Positions 1-6,692 of a stretch of DNA of 17,730 nt are shown here, one piece after another. Source of the DNA: an uncultured Eubacteriales bacterium (GTDB lineage: Bacteria > Bacillota > Clostridia > Oscillospirales > Acutalibacteraceae); the NCBI GenBank assembly GCA_934486705.1, contig CAKSQS010000053.1:1-17730 (forward strand). Direction: 5' to 3'. How positions within the stretch are numbered: position 1 is the stretch's first letter; each line of letters opens with the position of its first letter. Below the pieces are notes generated by a model. That model was given only the letters and a program-made list of their open reading frames with translations, had not been told where the DNA came from and did not search any database. Position numbers and translations under genes: made by a program.

Positions 1-119
1 CGCGGCAGTCTTGAAGAAAATTCAAAATACCTGTGATTAACCGATTTCAGCTCCACCGTTACTTCAAGCCCGTTTTCGCACAGCTTGCCCCGACCGAAGC
101 CGGTCATACTTCTGACCAT
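1..119 (-). CDS. yicC: YicC/YloC family endoribonuclease, N-terminal part
   Basis: The reverse strand encodes 39 residues from the ATG at 119 before the window ends. They begin MVRSMTGFGRGKL and continue with VTVELKSVNHRYFEFSSRLP. This matches the conserved N-terminus of the YicC/YloC family (SMTGFG, then SVNHR and RLP). The family is described as endoribonucleases involved in RNA turnover; in Clostridia the gene often sits before remA, gmk and rpoZ, but that side is outside the window. A GGAAG about nine bases upstream of the ATG can serve as ribosome binding site. The gene diverges from the glycolipid-type operon at 293. The C-terminal catalytic part is not visible, so only family membership is supported. 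Confidence 0.9.
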   Translation of the reverse strand, partial: MVRSMTGFGRGKLCENGLEVTVELKSVNHRYFEFSSRLP

Positions 120-152
120 TCGTTTTCACTTCCGATTTTTCATATTCATATT

Positions 153-182
153 ATTTTACCAAAAAACACCCCATAAAGTCAA
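153..182 (-). promoter_or_regulatory. Predicted sigma-A promoter of yicC
   Basis: On the minus strand TTGACT (177-182) is followed after 18 bases by TAAAAT (153-158). Both are one base from consensus. The start point would fall near 146, giving a leader of under 30 bases before the ATG at 119. Confidence 0.55.
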
Positions 183-217
183 CCTTTGCGTTGTTTTGTA
201 ACCTTTTTTTAACCTTT
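181..217 (+). repeat. Three copies of AACCTTT upstream of yicC
   Basis: AACCTTT occurs at 181-187, 200-206 and 211-217, just upstream of the predicted yicC -35 box and between the two divergent promoters. The tract is very A+T rich, so chance is possible. It might be a regulator site or simply an A/T-rich upstream element. Confidence 0.3.
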
Positions 218-235
218 TCTTTTTAAATATTTTTG

Positions 236-264
236 TTGCGATATATAAAGATTTATGTTATATT
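236..264 (+). promoter_or_regulatory. Predicted sigma-A promoter of the CrtO-like/GT/PAP2 operon
   Basis: TTGCGA (236-241) and TATATT (259-264) are separated by 17 bases, with transcription expected to start near 271. The following GGGTGAT just before the ATG at 293 resembles the AGGTGAT part of the Shine-Dalgarno sequence. Confidence 0.55.
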
Positions 265-292
265 AGTAATACTAACTTACTTGGGTGATTAA

Positions 293-775
293 ATGAAATT
301 GGTGATGAGCATTGTTTATGTAGCCGTATTAGGCGTTCTTGCTCATTATATAGGCGAATCCCTGCCCCGCGGCCGTTTCAGCGAAAGCGGCTTTATTTAC
401 CGTGCGCGCAATTGGGAAAAGGGCGGCACGGTTTATGAATGCTTAGGTATCAGAAAATGGAAGACCCGCCTGCCCGATATGAGCCGCATTATGCGGGATA
501 TGCTGCCGAAGCGCGTTACATACGACGCCACAAGCGAAAGCCTTACCGCGCTTATAAGGGAAACCTGCGTTGCGGAATTTATTCACTGCTGGCTCTGCGT
601 TTTCTCGGTGGGGATCTATGTTATTTGGAAAAATTATATCGGAATAATTTTAATGCTTGTATTTATATTCTGCAATATTCCGTTTATTCTTATTCAGCGG
701 TATAACAGACCGCATCTTATAAAGCTGCGTGACAGAATGATAAGGAGAGAAACAAAGAAAAAATGCGATTGCTGA
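293..775 (+). CDS. CrtO-like acyltransferase family membrane protein (glycosyl-4,4'-diaponeurosporenoate acyltransferase family)
   Basis: The 160-residue protein resembles Staphylococcus aureus CrtO, which acylates the glucose of the carotenoid staphyloxanthin. Shared landmarks are WEKGG near residue 41, IRKWK at 53-57, the block around E90-T91, E95 and H98, and NIPFILIQRYNRPHL near the end, almost identical to the CrtO tail. Hydrophobic segments lie at about 1-20, 97-112 and 115-135, so it is an integral membrane protein. No carotenoid gene (crtM, crtN, crtP, crtQ) is in the window, so the acceptor is probably another glycolipid. It overlaps the downstream glycosyltransferase by 13 bases, which suggests that one makes a glycosylated lipid the other modifies. 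The family call is firm; the substrate is inferred. Confidence 0.75.
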   Translation: MKLVMSIVYVAVLGVLAHYIGESLPRGRFSESGFIYRARNWEKGGTVYECLGIRKWKTRLPDMSRIMRDMLPKRVTYDATSESLTALIRETCVAEFIHCWLCVFSVGIYVIWKNYIGIILMLVFIFCNIPFILIQRYNRPHLIKLRDRMIRRETKKKCDC

Positions 776-1893
776 TATTATCCTGCAACACGGGCGAGGG
801 GCACAATTCCGCCGCCAAAGCTATAAAAGAATGTTTTTTGAATAATAACGATGAATGCGATATAAAAGACGCGTTAGCTTTCTGGTCGCCCGAAAAATCC
901 AAGCTGATAAGCAAGGGTCACGTTTTGATATACCGTAAATTTCCCAAGCTTTTCGGCGTGAGCTACCGTTTTGAGGAAAACCACCCCCCGAAGGACGGCG
1001 ACGAATCCCTTATTTACGAGCTTGTGATCAAGGGGTGCGAATCGCTTTACGAATTTTTGCAGACCGAAGAGTATGACGCGGTGGTCTGCACCCACGTTTT
1101 CTCGGCAATGATGATGACCGAGCTTAAAAAACGGCGTAAAATAAATATACGCTCCTATTTCGTCGCGACCGATTACACCTGCTCACCCGGCGTTAATCAG
1201 ACGAATATGGACGCATATTTCATCCCGCACAAAAGACTTACCGAGGAATTTGCGGGTAACGGTCTGCCCGTTTCACGCATTGTTCCCTCGGGTATTCCAG
1301 TGCGGCGCGATTTTTACAGTAAAACAGAGCCGCAAAAGGCTAAGCGCACGCTGTCGCTGCCGCAAAATAAGCGCGTAGTGCTTTTAATGTGCGGCAGTAT
1401 GGGCTGCGGACCTATTAAGGATTTAGCCGAGCTTTTGCCGCAGCAGCTGCCAGAGGACGCAATTCTCGTAATAATTTGCGGCAATAACGTAAAGCTTTAC
1501 CGCTCGCTTACAAAATACCCGTTGTCCGATAATGTGCGGGTAATAGGGTTTACAAGCCGTATGCCGCTTTATATGGACGCAGCGGAGCTTATTATGACAA
1601 AGCCCGGGGGACTTAGCACCACCGAGGCGGCTGTTAAAGGCTTGCCTATGCTGTTTATTGACGCCGTGCCCGGCTGCGAAACACGGAATATAGAGTTTTT
1701 CATATCCAACGGCTGCGCCGATATGCGCGAGGGCGCTATTGAGCTGTGCGACGCGGTGTGCGATTATCTCGAAAACCCGTCAAAGCTCAATAAAATGTCG
1801 CAAACGCTTAAAAACGAGTTTTGCGGCTGCGCTGCCGATATTATAAGAGACTATATTGTTAAGGATGCGGACTGTGTATATGGTAGATTATAG
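763..1893 (+). CDS. MGDG synthase/UgtP-like diacylglycerol glycosyltransferase (GT28 family)
   Basis: This 376-residue protein begins MRLLILSCNTGEGHNSAAKAI, the N-terminal signature of monogalactosyldiacylglycerol synthases and the processive glucosyltransferase UgtP (ILS, then GxGHNSAA). The C-terminal GT-B half has the nucleotide-sugar loop TKPGGLSTTEAAVKGLPML at about residues 277-295. Such enzymes move glucose or galactose from a UDP-sugar to diacylglycerol at the inner membrane face, giving glycolipids and lipoteichoic-acid anchors. Length is typical of the family. The gene starts inside the end of the CrtO-like gene, indicating coupled translation. The donor sugar and the number of sugars added cannot be read from sequence. 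A carotenoid glycosyltransferase role is possible but less likely. Confidence 0.85.
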   Translation: MRLLILSCNTGEGHNSAAKAIKECFLNNNDECDIKDALAFWSPEKSKLISKGHVLIYRKFPKLFGVSYRFEENHPPKDGDESLIYELVIKGCESLYEFLQTEEYDAVVCTHVFSAMMMTELKKRRKINIRSYFVATDYTCSPGVNQTNMDAYFIPHKRLTEEFAGNGLPVSRIVPSGIPVRRDFYSKTEPQKAKRTLSLPQNKRVVLLMCGSMGCGPIKDLAELLPQQLPEDAILVIICGNNVKLYRSLTKYPLSDNVRVIGFTSRMPLYMDAAELIMTKPGGLSTTEAAVKGLPMLFIDAVPGCETRNIEFFISNGCADMREGAIELCDAVCDYLENPSKLNKMSQTLKNEFCGCAADIIRDYIVKDADCVYGRL

Positions 1894-2557
1894 GAAATTA
1901 CGGCCGAGCAATATAAACACTCCCGAATTTAAGCACCTGCTGTTGCTGCTCTACTGGCCGATTTACGGCGCGACCTTCTGGCTTTTGGAGCGTGGGCTGT
2001 CGCTTAATTACCACCCGGTAGAGGCGGCGTTTGACGCAAAAATACCGTTTTGCGAGTTTTTCGTTTTCCCATATTATTTTTGGTTTGTCTTTTTGGTGGG
2101 AATACACCTTTACACCCTGCTTTTTGATGTTCCCGCCTTTAAAAAGCTTATGTATTTTATCATTATAACCTACACAATTACCACCGTTATATACATATTT
2201 TACCCCACAAAGCAGGAGCTGCGCCCCACCGAATTTCAGCGGGACAATTTCTGCGTGGATATTGTAAAGGCGCTTTATAATTTTGATACAAATACAAACG
2301 TCTGCCCCTCGCTGCACGTTATAGGTTCGTTTGCGGTTTATTTCACCACCCTTTACTGCAAGCCGCTCCGTACCCCGCTGTGGCAGGCAATTCTCGTTAT
2401 TTTAACGGTGCTTATAAGCATTTCCACCGTATTTTTAAAGCAGCACTCTATAATTGATATTGTGGCGGCGCTGGCTGTGTGCGCAGTGGCTTTCCCCTTT
2501 GCGTATATTCTGCCCGACCGCATAAAAAAACGTGTTACCGCAAAAGAAACCGCCTGA
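1880..2557 (+). CDS. PAP2-family membrane phosphatase or lipid phosphotransferase
   Basis: The polytopic protein of about 226 residues carries the two C-terminal PAP2 motifs: CPSLHV with H146, and S-x-x-x-LKQHSIIDIVAA with H189 and D193. These supply the phosphohistidine nucleophile and its partners. The N-terminal KxxxxxxRP motif is not obvious. The divergent, C-terminally conserved form resembles the inositol-phosphorylceramide-synthase-like branch. Members remove or transfer phosphate head groups of lipids such as phosphatidate or undecaprenyl pyrophosphate. In this operon it could supply diacylglycerol to the preceding glycosyltransferase; that is inference. The start is uncertain: ATG 1880 was chosen, but GTG 1874, eight bases after AAGGA, is a good alternative. 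It overlaps the upstream gene by 14 bases. Confidence 0.75.
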   Translation: MVDYRKLRPSNINTPEFKHLLLLLYWPIYGATFWLLERGLSLNYHPVEAAFDAKIPFCEFFVFPYYFWFVFLVGIHLYTLLFDVPAFKKLMYFIIITYTITTVIYIFYPTKQELRPTEFQRDNFCVDIVKALYNFDTNTNVCPSLHVIGSFAVYFTTLYCKPLRTPLWQAILVILTVLISISTVFLKQHSIIDIVAALAVCAVAFPFAYILPDRIKKRVTAKETA

Positions 2558-2569
2558 CCGGAGAAAAAA

Positions 2570-4909
2570 ATGGATTTTTTAAGTTTAAGAAAAGAAGTTA
2601 TAAAAAAATATTTTATACATATGAACGATATGCAGTTCGAGGCGGTTACGACCGTTAACGGTCCGCTTTTAATACTTGCGGGCGCGGGCAGCGGAAAGAC
2701 TACCGTGCTTGTTAACCGAATTGCGAATCTTGTAAAATTCGGTGACGGATACAGAAGCACCTACAGCCCCGCTGTTACCGAGGATGATATAAAAGCGGGC
2801 GAAGACTATTTAAACGGCGTTACGGATTTTGTACCGAACGGCGTTTTTTCGGTGCATCCCGTTCGCCCGTGGCAAATATTAGCCATTACCTTTACAAACA
2901 AGGCGGCGGGCGAGCTAAAAGAGCGAATAGCCGCGCGCTTGGGCGAAGACGCAAACGATATTTGGGCAGGCACTTTCCACTCGGTTTGCGGCAAGCTGCT
3001 AAGGCGCTATGCCGAGAGCATCGGCTATACCTCGCATTTTACTATATACGATACCGATGACCAGCGCCGCTTAATGAAACAAATTATGAAAGCGCACGAA
3101 ATAGATGAAAAGCTTTTACCGCCGAAACGCGTGCTTTCCGCAATATCCGACGCAAAGGAAAAGCTTATCTCCCCCGCCGAATATAAAGCGCAGGCGGGCG
3201 ATGATCTGCGCCTTAAAACCGTAGCCGAGCTTTACAGAATATACCAAAAGCGGCTGCTTGAAGCCGACGCTATGGACTTTGACGATATGATTTTCAACAC
3301 CGTGCGGCTTTTACAGACCGATACAGAGGCCCTCAGCTACTGCACAGGCAAATTCCGCTATGTTATGGTGGATGAATACCAGGATACAAACCACGCGCAA
3401 TATGAGCTTGTAAGGCTATTGTCCTCAGGTGAAAACAATATCTGCGTTGTGGGAGACGACGACCAGAGCATTTACCGTTTTCGCGGCGCTACAATTGAAA
3501 ATATACTGAATTTTGAGGATGAATACAGGGACGCCCACGTGATTCGCCTTGAACAGAACTACCGCTCCACCTCAAATATTTTGGACGCCGCAAACGCGGT
3601 TATAAAAAACAACCGCGGCAGAAAGGGCAAAACCCTTTGGACGGACAACGGCACAGGCGAGAAAATAAACGTATTCACGGCGGATGACGAGCGAGGCGAG
3701 GCGCGGTATATTGCCGACCGTATTCTTGAAAACGTGAAAAACGGCGCTAAATTTTCCGATCACGCCGTGCTTTACCGAATGAACGCGCAATCAGGCTCGG
3801 TTGAAAACGTTTTTGCCCGCAGCGGCATTGCCTACCGTGTTATAGGCGGTCTGCGCTTTTTTGACCGCAAGGAAATTAAGGACGTAATCGCCTATTTGCA
3901 GCTTATAAACAATAATAACGACGACTTGCGCCTGCGCAGAATTATAAACGAGCCTAAGCGCGGAATAGGCGAAACCACTATGGCAAACGCCGCGCAAATA
4001 GCTGCAGAACTGGGTATTTCTCTGTTTGAGGTAATAAAACGGGCGGATGAATTTGCCGCTTTATCCCGCGCGGCGGTAAGACTTCGCGGCTTTTGCGATA
4101 TTATTGAAGAGCTTACCGAAATGTCGGCGGATATTTCAATATCCGACCTGCTTGCAGAAATTCTTGAAAAAACGGGCTACCGCTTATCCTTGACCGAAAG
4201 CGACGAAGAGCCCGAAAAGCAGGAAGAACGGCTGCAGAACGTGGCGGAGTTTGCCTCCACAATAGCCCAGTATGAGCAGGATACCGAAGAGCCGAGCCTT
4301 TCCGATTTCTTAGAGCAAACAGCGCTTGTAAGCGATATTGACTCGCTTGATACTGCCGAAGACCGCGTAGTGCTTATGACCATACACTCGGCAAAGGGGC
4401 TTGAATTTAATAACGTTTTCCTTATAGGTATGGAGGAGGGCATTTTCCCCGGTAATCAGTCAATTTACGCAGGACCTGAAGAAATGGAAGAAGAACGCAG
4501 GCTTGCCTATGTTGCAATTACCCGCGCCAAAAAGACCCTTACCGTTACAAACGCATATATGCGTATGCTTTTCGGCTCAACCAATCGCAATATGCCCTCG
4601 CGCTTTTTAAAGGAGATACCTGAAAAGCTTTGCAGCATTGAGGGGTATAGGCGCGCTCCCGCAAAATCCGAATACGGCTCAGGTCATACCTCATATTTGG
4701 ATATTAACGCTTACAATAAAGCGCCCGCTGCGCCTAAAACAAGTGCAGCAAAATACGCGGCGGGTCAGAAGGTATATCATAAGGTTTTCGGCGAGGGGCT
4801 TATAATCTCGGTAAAGCCGATGGGCGGCGATATGCTGCTTGAGGTGGCGTTTAACACCGTGGGAACTAAAAAACTTATGGCGGCATATGCCAAATTAACA
4901 GTTTTGTAA
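2570..4909 (+). CDS. pcrA: ATP-dependent DNA helicase PcrA/UvrD (superfamily 1)
   Basis: The 779-residue protein has the SF1A helicase motifs in order: Q motif (MNDMQFEAV), Walker A AGAGSGKT ending at residue 44, motif Ia AITFTNKAAGELKERI at about 105-120, Walker B VDEYQDT (D268, E269), motif III GDDDQSIYRFRGA, motif IV QNYRS, motif V TIHSAKGLEF (604-613) and motif VI YVAITRAKK. The last 50 residues (GQKVYHKVFGEGLI onward) form the Tudor-like tail that binds RNA polymerase in PcrA. It is a 3'-5' helicase for repair and for removing stalled polymerases. About 35 extra residues lie between Walker A and motif Ia (about 56-100), rich in acidic and aromatic residues. GGAG seven bases before the ATG is the ribosome binding site. 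It lies 12 bases after the PAP2 gene, so it is probably co-transcribed. Confidence 0.95.
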   Translation: MDFLSLRKEVIKKYFIHMNDMQFEAVTTVNGPLLILAGAGSGKTTVLVNRIANLVKFGDGYRSTYSPAVTEDDIKAGEDYLNGVTDFVPNGVFSVHPVRPWQILAITFTNKAAGELKERIAARLGEDANDIWAGTFHSVCGKLLRRYAESIGYTSHFTIYDTDDQRRLMKQIMKAHEIDEKLLPPKRVLSAISDAKEKLISPAEYKAQAGDDLRLKTVAELYRIYQKRLLEADAMDFDDMIFNTVRLLQTDTEALSYCTGKFRYVMVDEYQDTNHAQYELVRLLSSGENNICVVGDDDQSIYRFRGATIENILNFEDEYRDAHVIRLEQNYRSTSNILDAANAVIKNNRGRKGKTLWTDNGTGEKINVFTADDERGEARYIADRILENVKNGAKFSDHAVLYRMNAQSGSVENVFARSGIAYRVIGGLRFFDRKEIKDVIAYLQLINNNNDDLRLRRIINEPKRGIGETTMANAAQIAAELGISLFEVIKRADEFAALSRAAVRLRGFCDIIEELTEMSADISISDLLAEILEKTGYRLSLTESDEEPEKQEERLQNVAEFASTIAQYEQDTEEPSLSDFLEQTALVSDIDSLDTAEDRVVLMTIHSAKGLEFNNVFLIGMEEGIFPGNQSIYAGPEEMEEERRLAYVAITRAKKTLTVTNAYMRMLFGSTNRNMPSRFLKEIPEKLCSIEGYRRAPAKSEYGSGHTSYLDINAYNKAPAAPKTSAAKYAAGQKVYHKVFGEGLIISVKPMGGDMLLEVAFNTVGTKKLMAAYAKLTVL

Positions 4910-4959
4910 TTAAATCTTCATTTTTTAGCGGTATAGTATAGATAAAGGATGTGTTTATA

Positions 4960-5763
4960 ATGACAGCGTCAAGCTCGGTAGTAAAGCTTACCGTCCGAAC
5001 GGCACTTAAAAATAATTGGCTTAAAGCCATTGCCGCCTGTATGACGGTGATTTCGGCTTTTATAATTATTTCGGGCACAGCGTCGCTCGTAAGCTATGTG
5101 GGCGGTAATACAGCCGCGTATATCTGCGAGGCAATACTTTGTTTTCTCCTGCTTTTCCCGCTTATACACGGGCTTATACGGTTTTTCTGGCGCTTGCTTT
5201 TCGGCGCGGATGACAGCCCGCTTGCAGTTTTTTACTTTTTCTCGGGCAAAGCCGAATATATGCGCGCTATGCGGCTTATAACAGGGCTGTGCCTGCGGCT
5301 TGCTTTCTTTGCAATAGTTCTTTTTATTCCCGCTAAAATAGTTGATATATTCGGCGGGGTGAAAATTTATGACCTGCTTGATATTCCCATTCCGCTTTGG
5401 ACCTCTAACCTTTATTACCTCTCCCTTTTCTTAAAAACCGTGGCCACGGTGCTGCTTTTCTTCATAATGCTGCGGTATTATGCCGCTCCCATACTCTCGG
5501 TTGCAGATGAGGAAATGGACGCGTCCGAGGCAATTCATATGTCTTGCGTTATATATAAAAGAACAATGCTTGATTTTATATATCTGTTTTTCAGCTTTGC
5601 AGGCTGGATATTGCTTTCGCTTACAGTTATACCGCTTGTATTTACAATGCCGTATTTTATAGCCGCCGTGTGCGTTCATACCCGCTTTGCAAATGCGGAA
5701 TATAACGCCTTTGAAGAGCGTAAGGCAACGGCAGATATACCGAAATACGTTGCGGGCGCATAA
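4960..5763 (+). CDS. DUF975-like polytopic membrane protein
   Basis: A 267-residue protein with about five to six hydrophobic segments (roughly 20-45, 52-77, 98-125, 148-172 and 200-240) and little soluble domain. The last part reads as A-S-E-A-I-H-M-S, then a K-R-x-x-x-L-D-x-x-x-x-x-FSFAGWILL block and a T-M-P-Y-F motif, recalling the C-terminal region of DUF975 membrane proteins. That family has no established biochemical function. ATG 4960 was chosen because AAAGGA ends ten bases upstream; an in-frame GTG at 4951 overlaps that site. It is 50 bases after pcrA, with a possible TATAGT -10 at 4932-4937 but no convincing -35, so it may be read from the upstream operon. Transcription ends at the hairpin at 5776. 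Confidence 0.6.
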   Translation: MTASSSVVKLTVRTALKNNWLKAIAACMTVISAFIIISGTASLVSYVGGNTAAYICEAILCFLLLFPLIHGLIRFFWRLLFGADDSPLAVFYFFSGKAEYMRAMRLITGLCLRLAFFAIVLFIPAKIVDIFGGVKIYDLLDIPIPLWTSNLYYLSLFLKTVATVLLFFIMLRYYAAPILSVADEEMDASEAIHMSCVIYKRTMLDFIYLFFSFAGWILLSLTVIPLVFTMPYFIAAVCVHTRFANAEYNAFEERKATADIPKYVAGA

Positions 5764-5775
5764 TAAATCAATGTT

Positions 5776-5832
5776 AAAAAAATAGGCATCTTTCTATTTT
5801 GGCAAAGCCGAAAAGAAGGAAGCCTATTTTTT
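5776..5832. terminator. Long bidirectional rho-independent terminator
   Basis: An almost continuous hairpin runs from an A7-TAGGC arm (5776-5787) to a GCCTA-T6 arm (5822-5832). One A-A mismatch, a TCTTTCT/AGAAGGA stem, one bulged A and a GGC-AAA-GCC tip (5801-5809) lie between. The A tract on one side and T tract on the other make it work in both directions, matching its position between two convergent genes. Confidence 0.9.
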
Positions 5833-5841
5833 ATGTTGAAT

Positions 5842-6573
5842 TTATTTATTATTTTTAATTTTTTCAACCGGTTTTTCAAGCACGGTAAACAGCGCCACGC
5901 CGCCGACAATTGCAATTCCGGCATTTATAAGGGTTGACGCCTGACCGAGAACCGCAGATGTAAACGCGGCGGACGGCGCAGAGCCCGCCAATATGTATGT
6001 AACTGTTTTCCAGGCAGTTTCACCTATAAGGTTTACCAACATTCCGCAGGACGCGCCCACTATTGCGGCTGCCGTTTTCTGCGGGAATTTGTTTTTAAGC
6101 AAACCGAAAACAATGCAGATTAAGCCGATAACCAAAAACAGCGGGAAAAGCCACGCGCCCTTGCCTGTGTATGCGTGATTTTGCGTAATGGTGTGCACAA
6201 GTATACCGCTGCTTATCATAAGCGATATAACGCCCGAAATATAAAGGGCTGCGGCGGGGTATTTTTTGCGGTTTTTAATAAGGTTATAAACAAGCCCCGT
6301 TGCAAGACCTATAAGCATTTTAAGAATGAAGGTTTTGGGGGAAGAATCGGCATGGCCGTTGAAAATATCGTAAAAGCCCATACCTATTGAGCCCGCAAGA
6401 CCGCCTTGCCAGCCGCCTATAAGCAGCGCCGCCAATACCACTATAAGATTTCCGAAATGTATGTACATATTAGCAAACGGAATAAAAAGCACCGTAAGCG
6501 CAATGTAACAAAGCGCCGCGAAAAGCGGTATCATTGTTATATTTACTATTTGCTCGTGTTTTGTTTTCTTCAT
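5842..6573 (-). CDS. ECF transporter S component (vitamin-type substrate-binding membrane protein)
   Basis: The 243-residue hydrophobic protein resembles ECF S components of the COG4720/ECF-ribofla_trS type. A stretch at about 35-65 reads MYIHFGNLIVVLAALLIGGW followed by QGGLAGSIGMGFYDIF, and K84-MLIGLATGLVYN follows. S components capture a vitamin or metal and dock on a shared EcfA/EcfA'/EcfT energizing module, which is not encoded here. The ligand cannot be read from the sequence. The divergent MocR regulator makes a B6 vitamer or a related amine plausible, as PdxR-type MocR proteins control B6 genes. A ribosome binding site AGAAGG lies eight bases before the ATG. The transcript ends at the shared hairpin terminator. 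Confidence 0.8.
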   Translation of the reverse strand: MKKTKHEQIVNITMIPLFAALCYIALTVLFIPFANMYIHFGNLIVVLAALLIGGWQGGLAGSIGMGFYDIFNGHADSSPKTFILKMLIGLATGLVYNLIKNRKKYPAAALYISGVISLMISSGILVHTITQNHAYTGKGAWLFPLFLVIGLICIVFGLLKNKFPQKTAAAIVGASCGMLVNLIGETAWKTVTYILAGSAPSAAFTSAVLGQASTLINAGIAIVGGVALFTVLEKPVEKIKNNK

Positions 6574-6598
6574 TTTTAAAGCCTTCTTTAAAAAATAT

Positions 6599-6627
6599 TT
6601 GCATATCAGACTGATTGGTGTTATTAT
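6599..6627 (+). promoter_or_regulatory. Possible mocR promoter
   Basis: TTGCAT (6599-6604) and TATTAT (6622-6627) are 17 bases apart. The -35 is poor and the -10 good. The start point would be near 6634, placing the palindrome at 6638-6649 directly downstream, as expected for autorepression. Confidence 0.35.
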
Positions 6628-6654
6628 TATAGCAGTAAAGTGTACACTTATAAA
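6626..6654 (-). promoter_or_regulatory. Predicted sigma-A promoter of the ECF S component gene
   Basis: On the minus strand TTTATA (6649-6654) is followed after 17 bases by a perfect TATAAT (6626-6631). The start would be near 6619, giving a leader of about 45 bases. The spacer contains the palindrome at 6638-6649. Confidence 0.6.
6638..6649. promoter_or_regulatory. Palindromic operator candidate for the MocR regulator
   Basis: AAGTGTACACTT is a perfect 12-bp palindrome in the spacer of the ECF promoter and immediately after the predicted mocR start point. It shares AAAGTG with published PdxR-type sites and the GT-N2-AC core typical of GntR-family operators. Binding here would block both divergent promoters. 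Confidence 0.5.
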
Positions 6655-6692
6655 TAGCCAAATTTAATTATTTTTTAAAGGACAGTTTTAAA

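Noticed and set aside
2353..2760. A 135-codon minus-strand open frame.
   Set aside because: It spans the PAP2/pcrA boundary antisense to both and lacks a ribosome binding site.
4903..4937. A promoter for the DUF975-like gene (TTGTAA with TATAGT).
   Set aside because: The spacing is 22 bases, too long for sigma-A, and no better -35 is visible; listed only as a remark in the gene entry.
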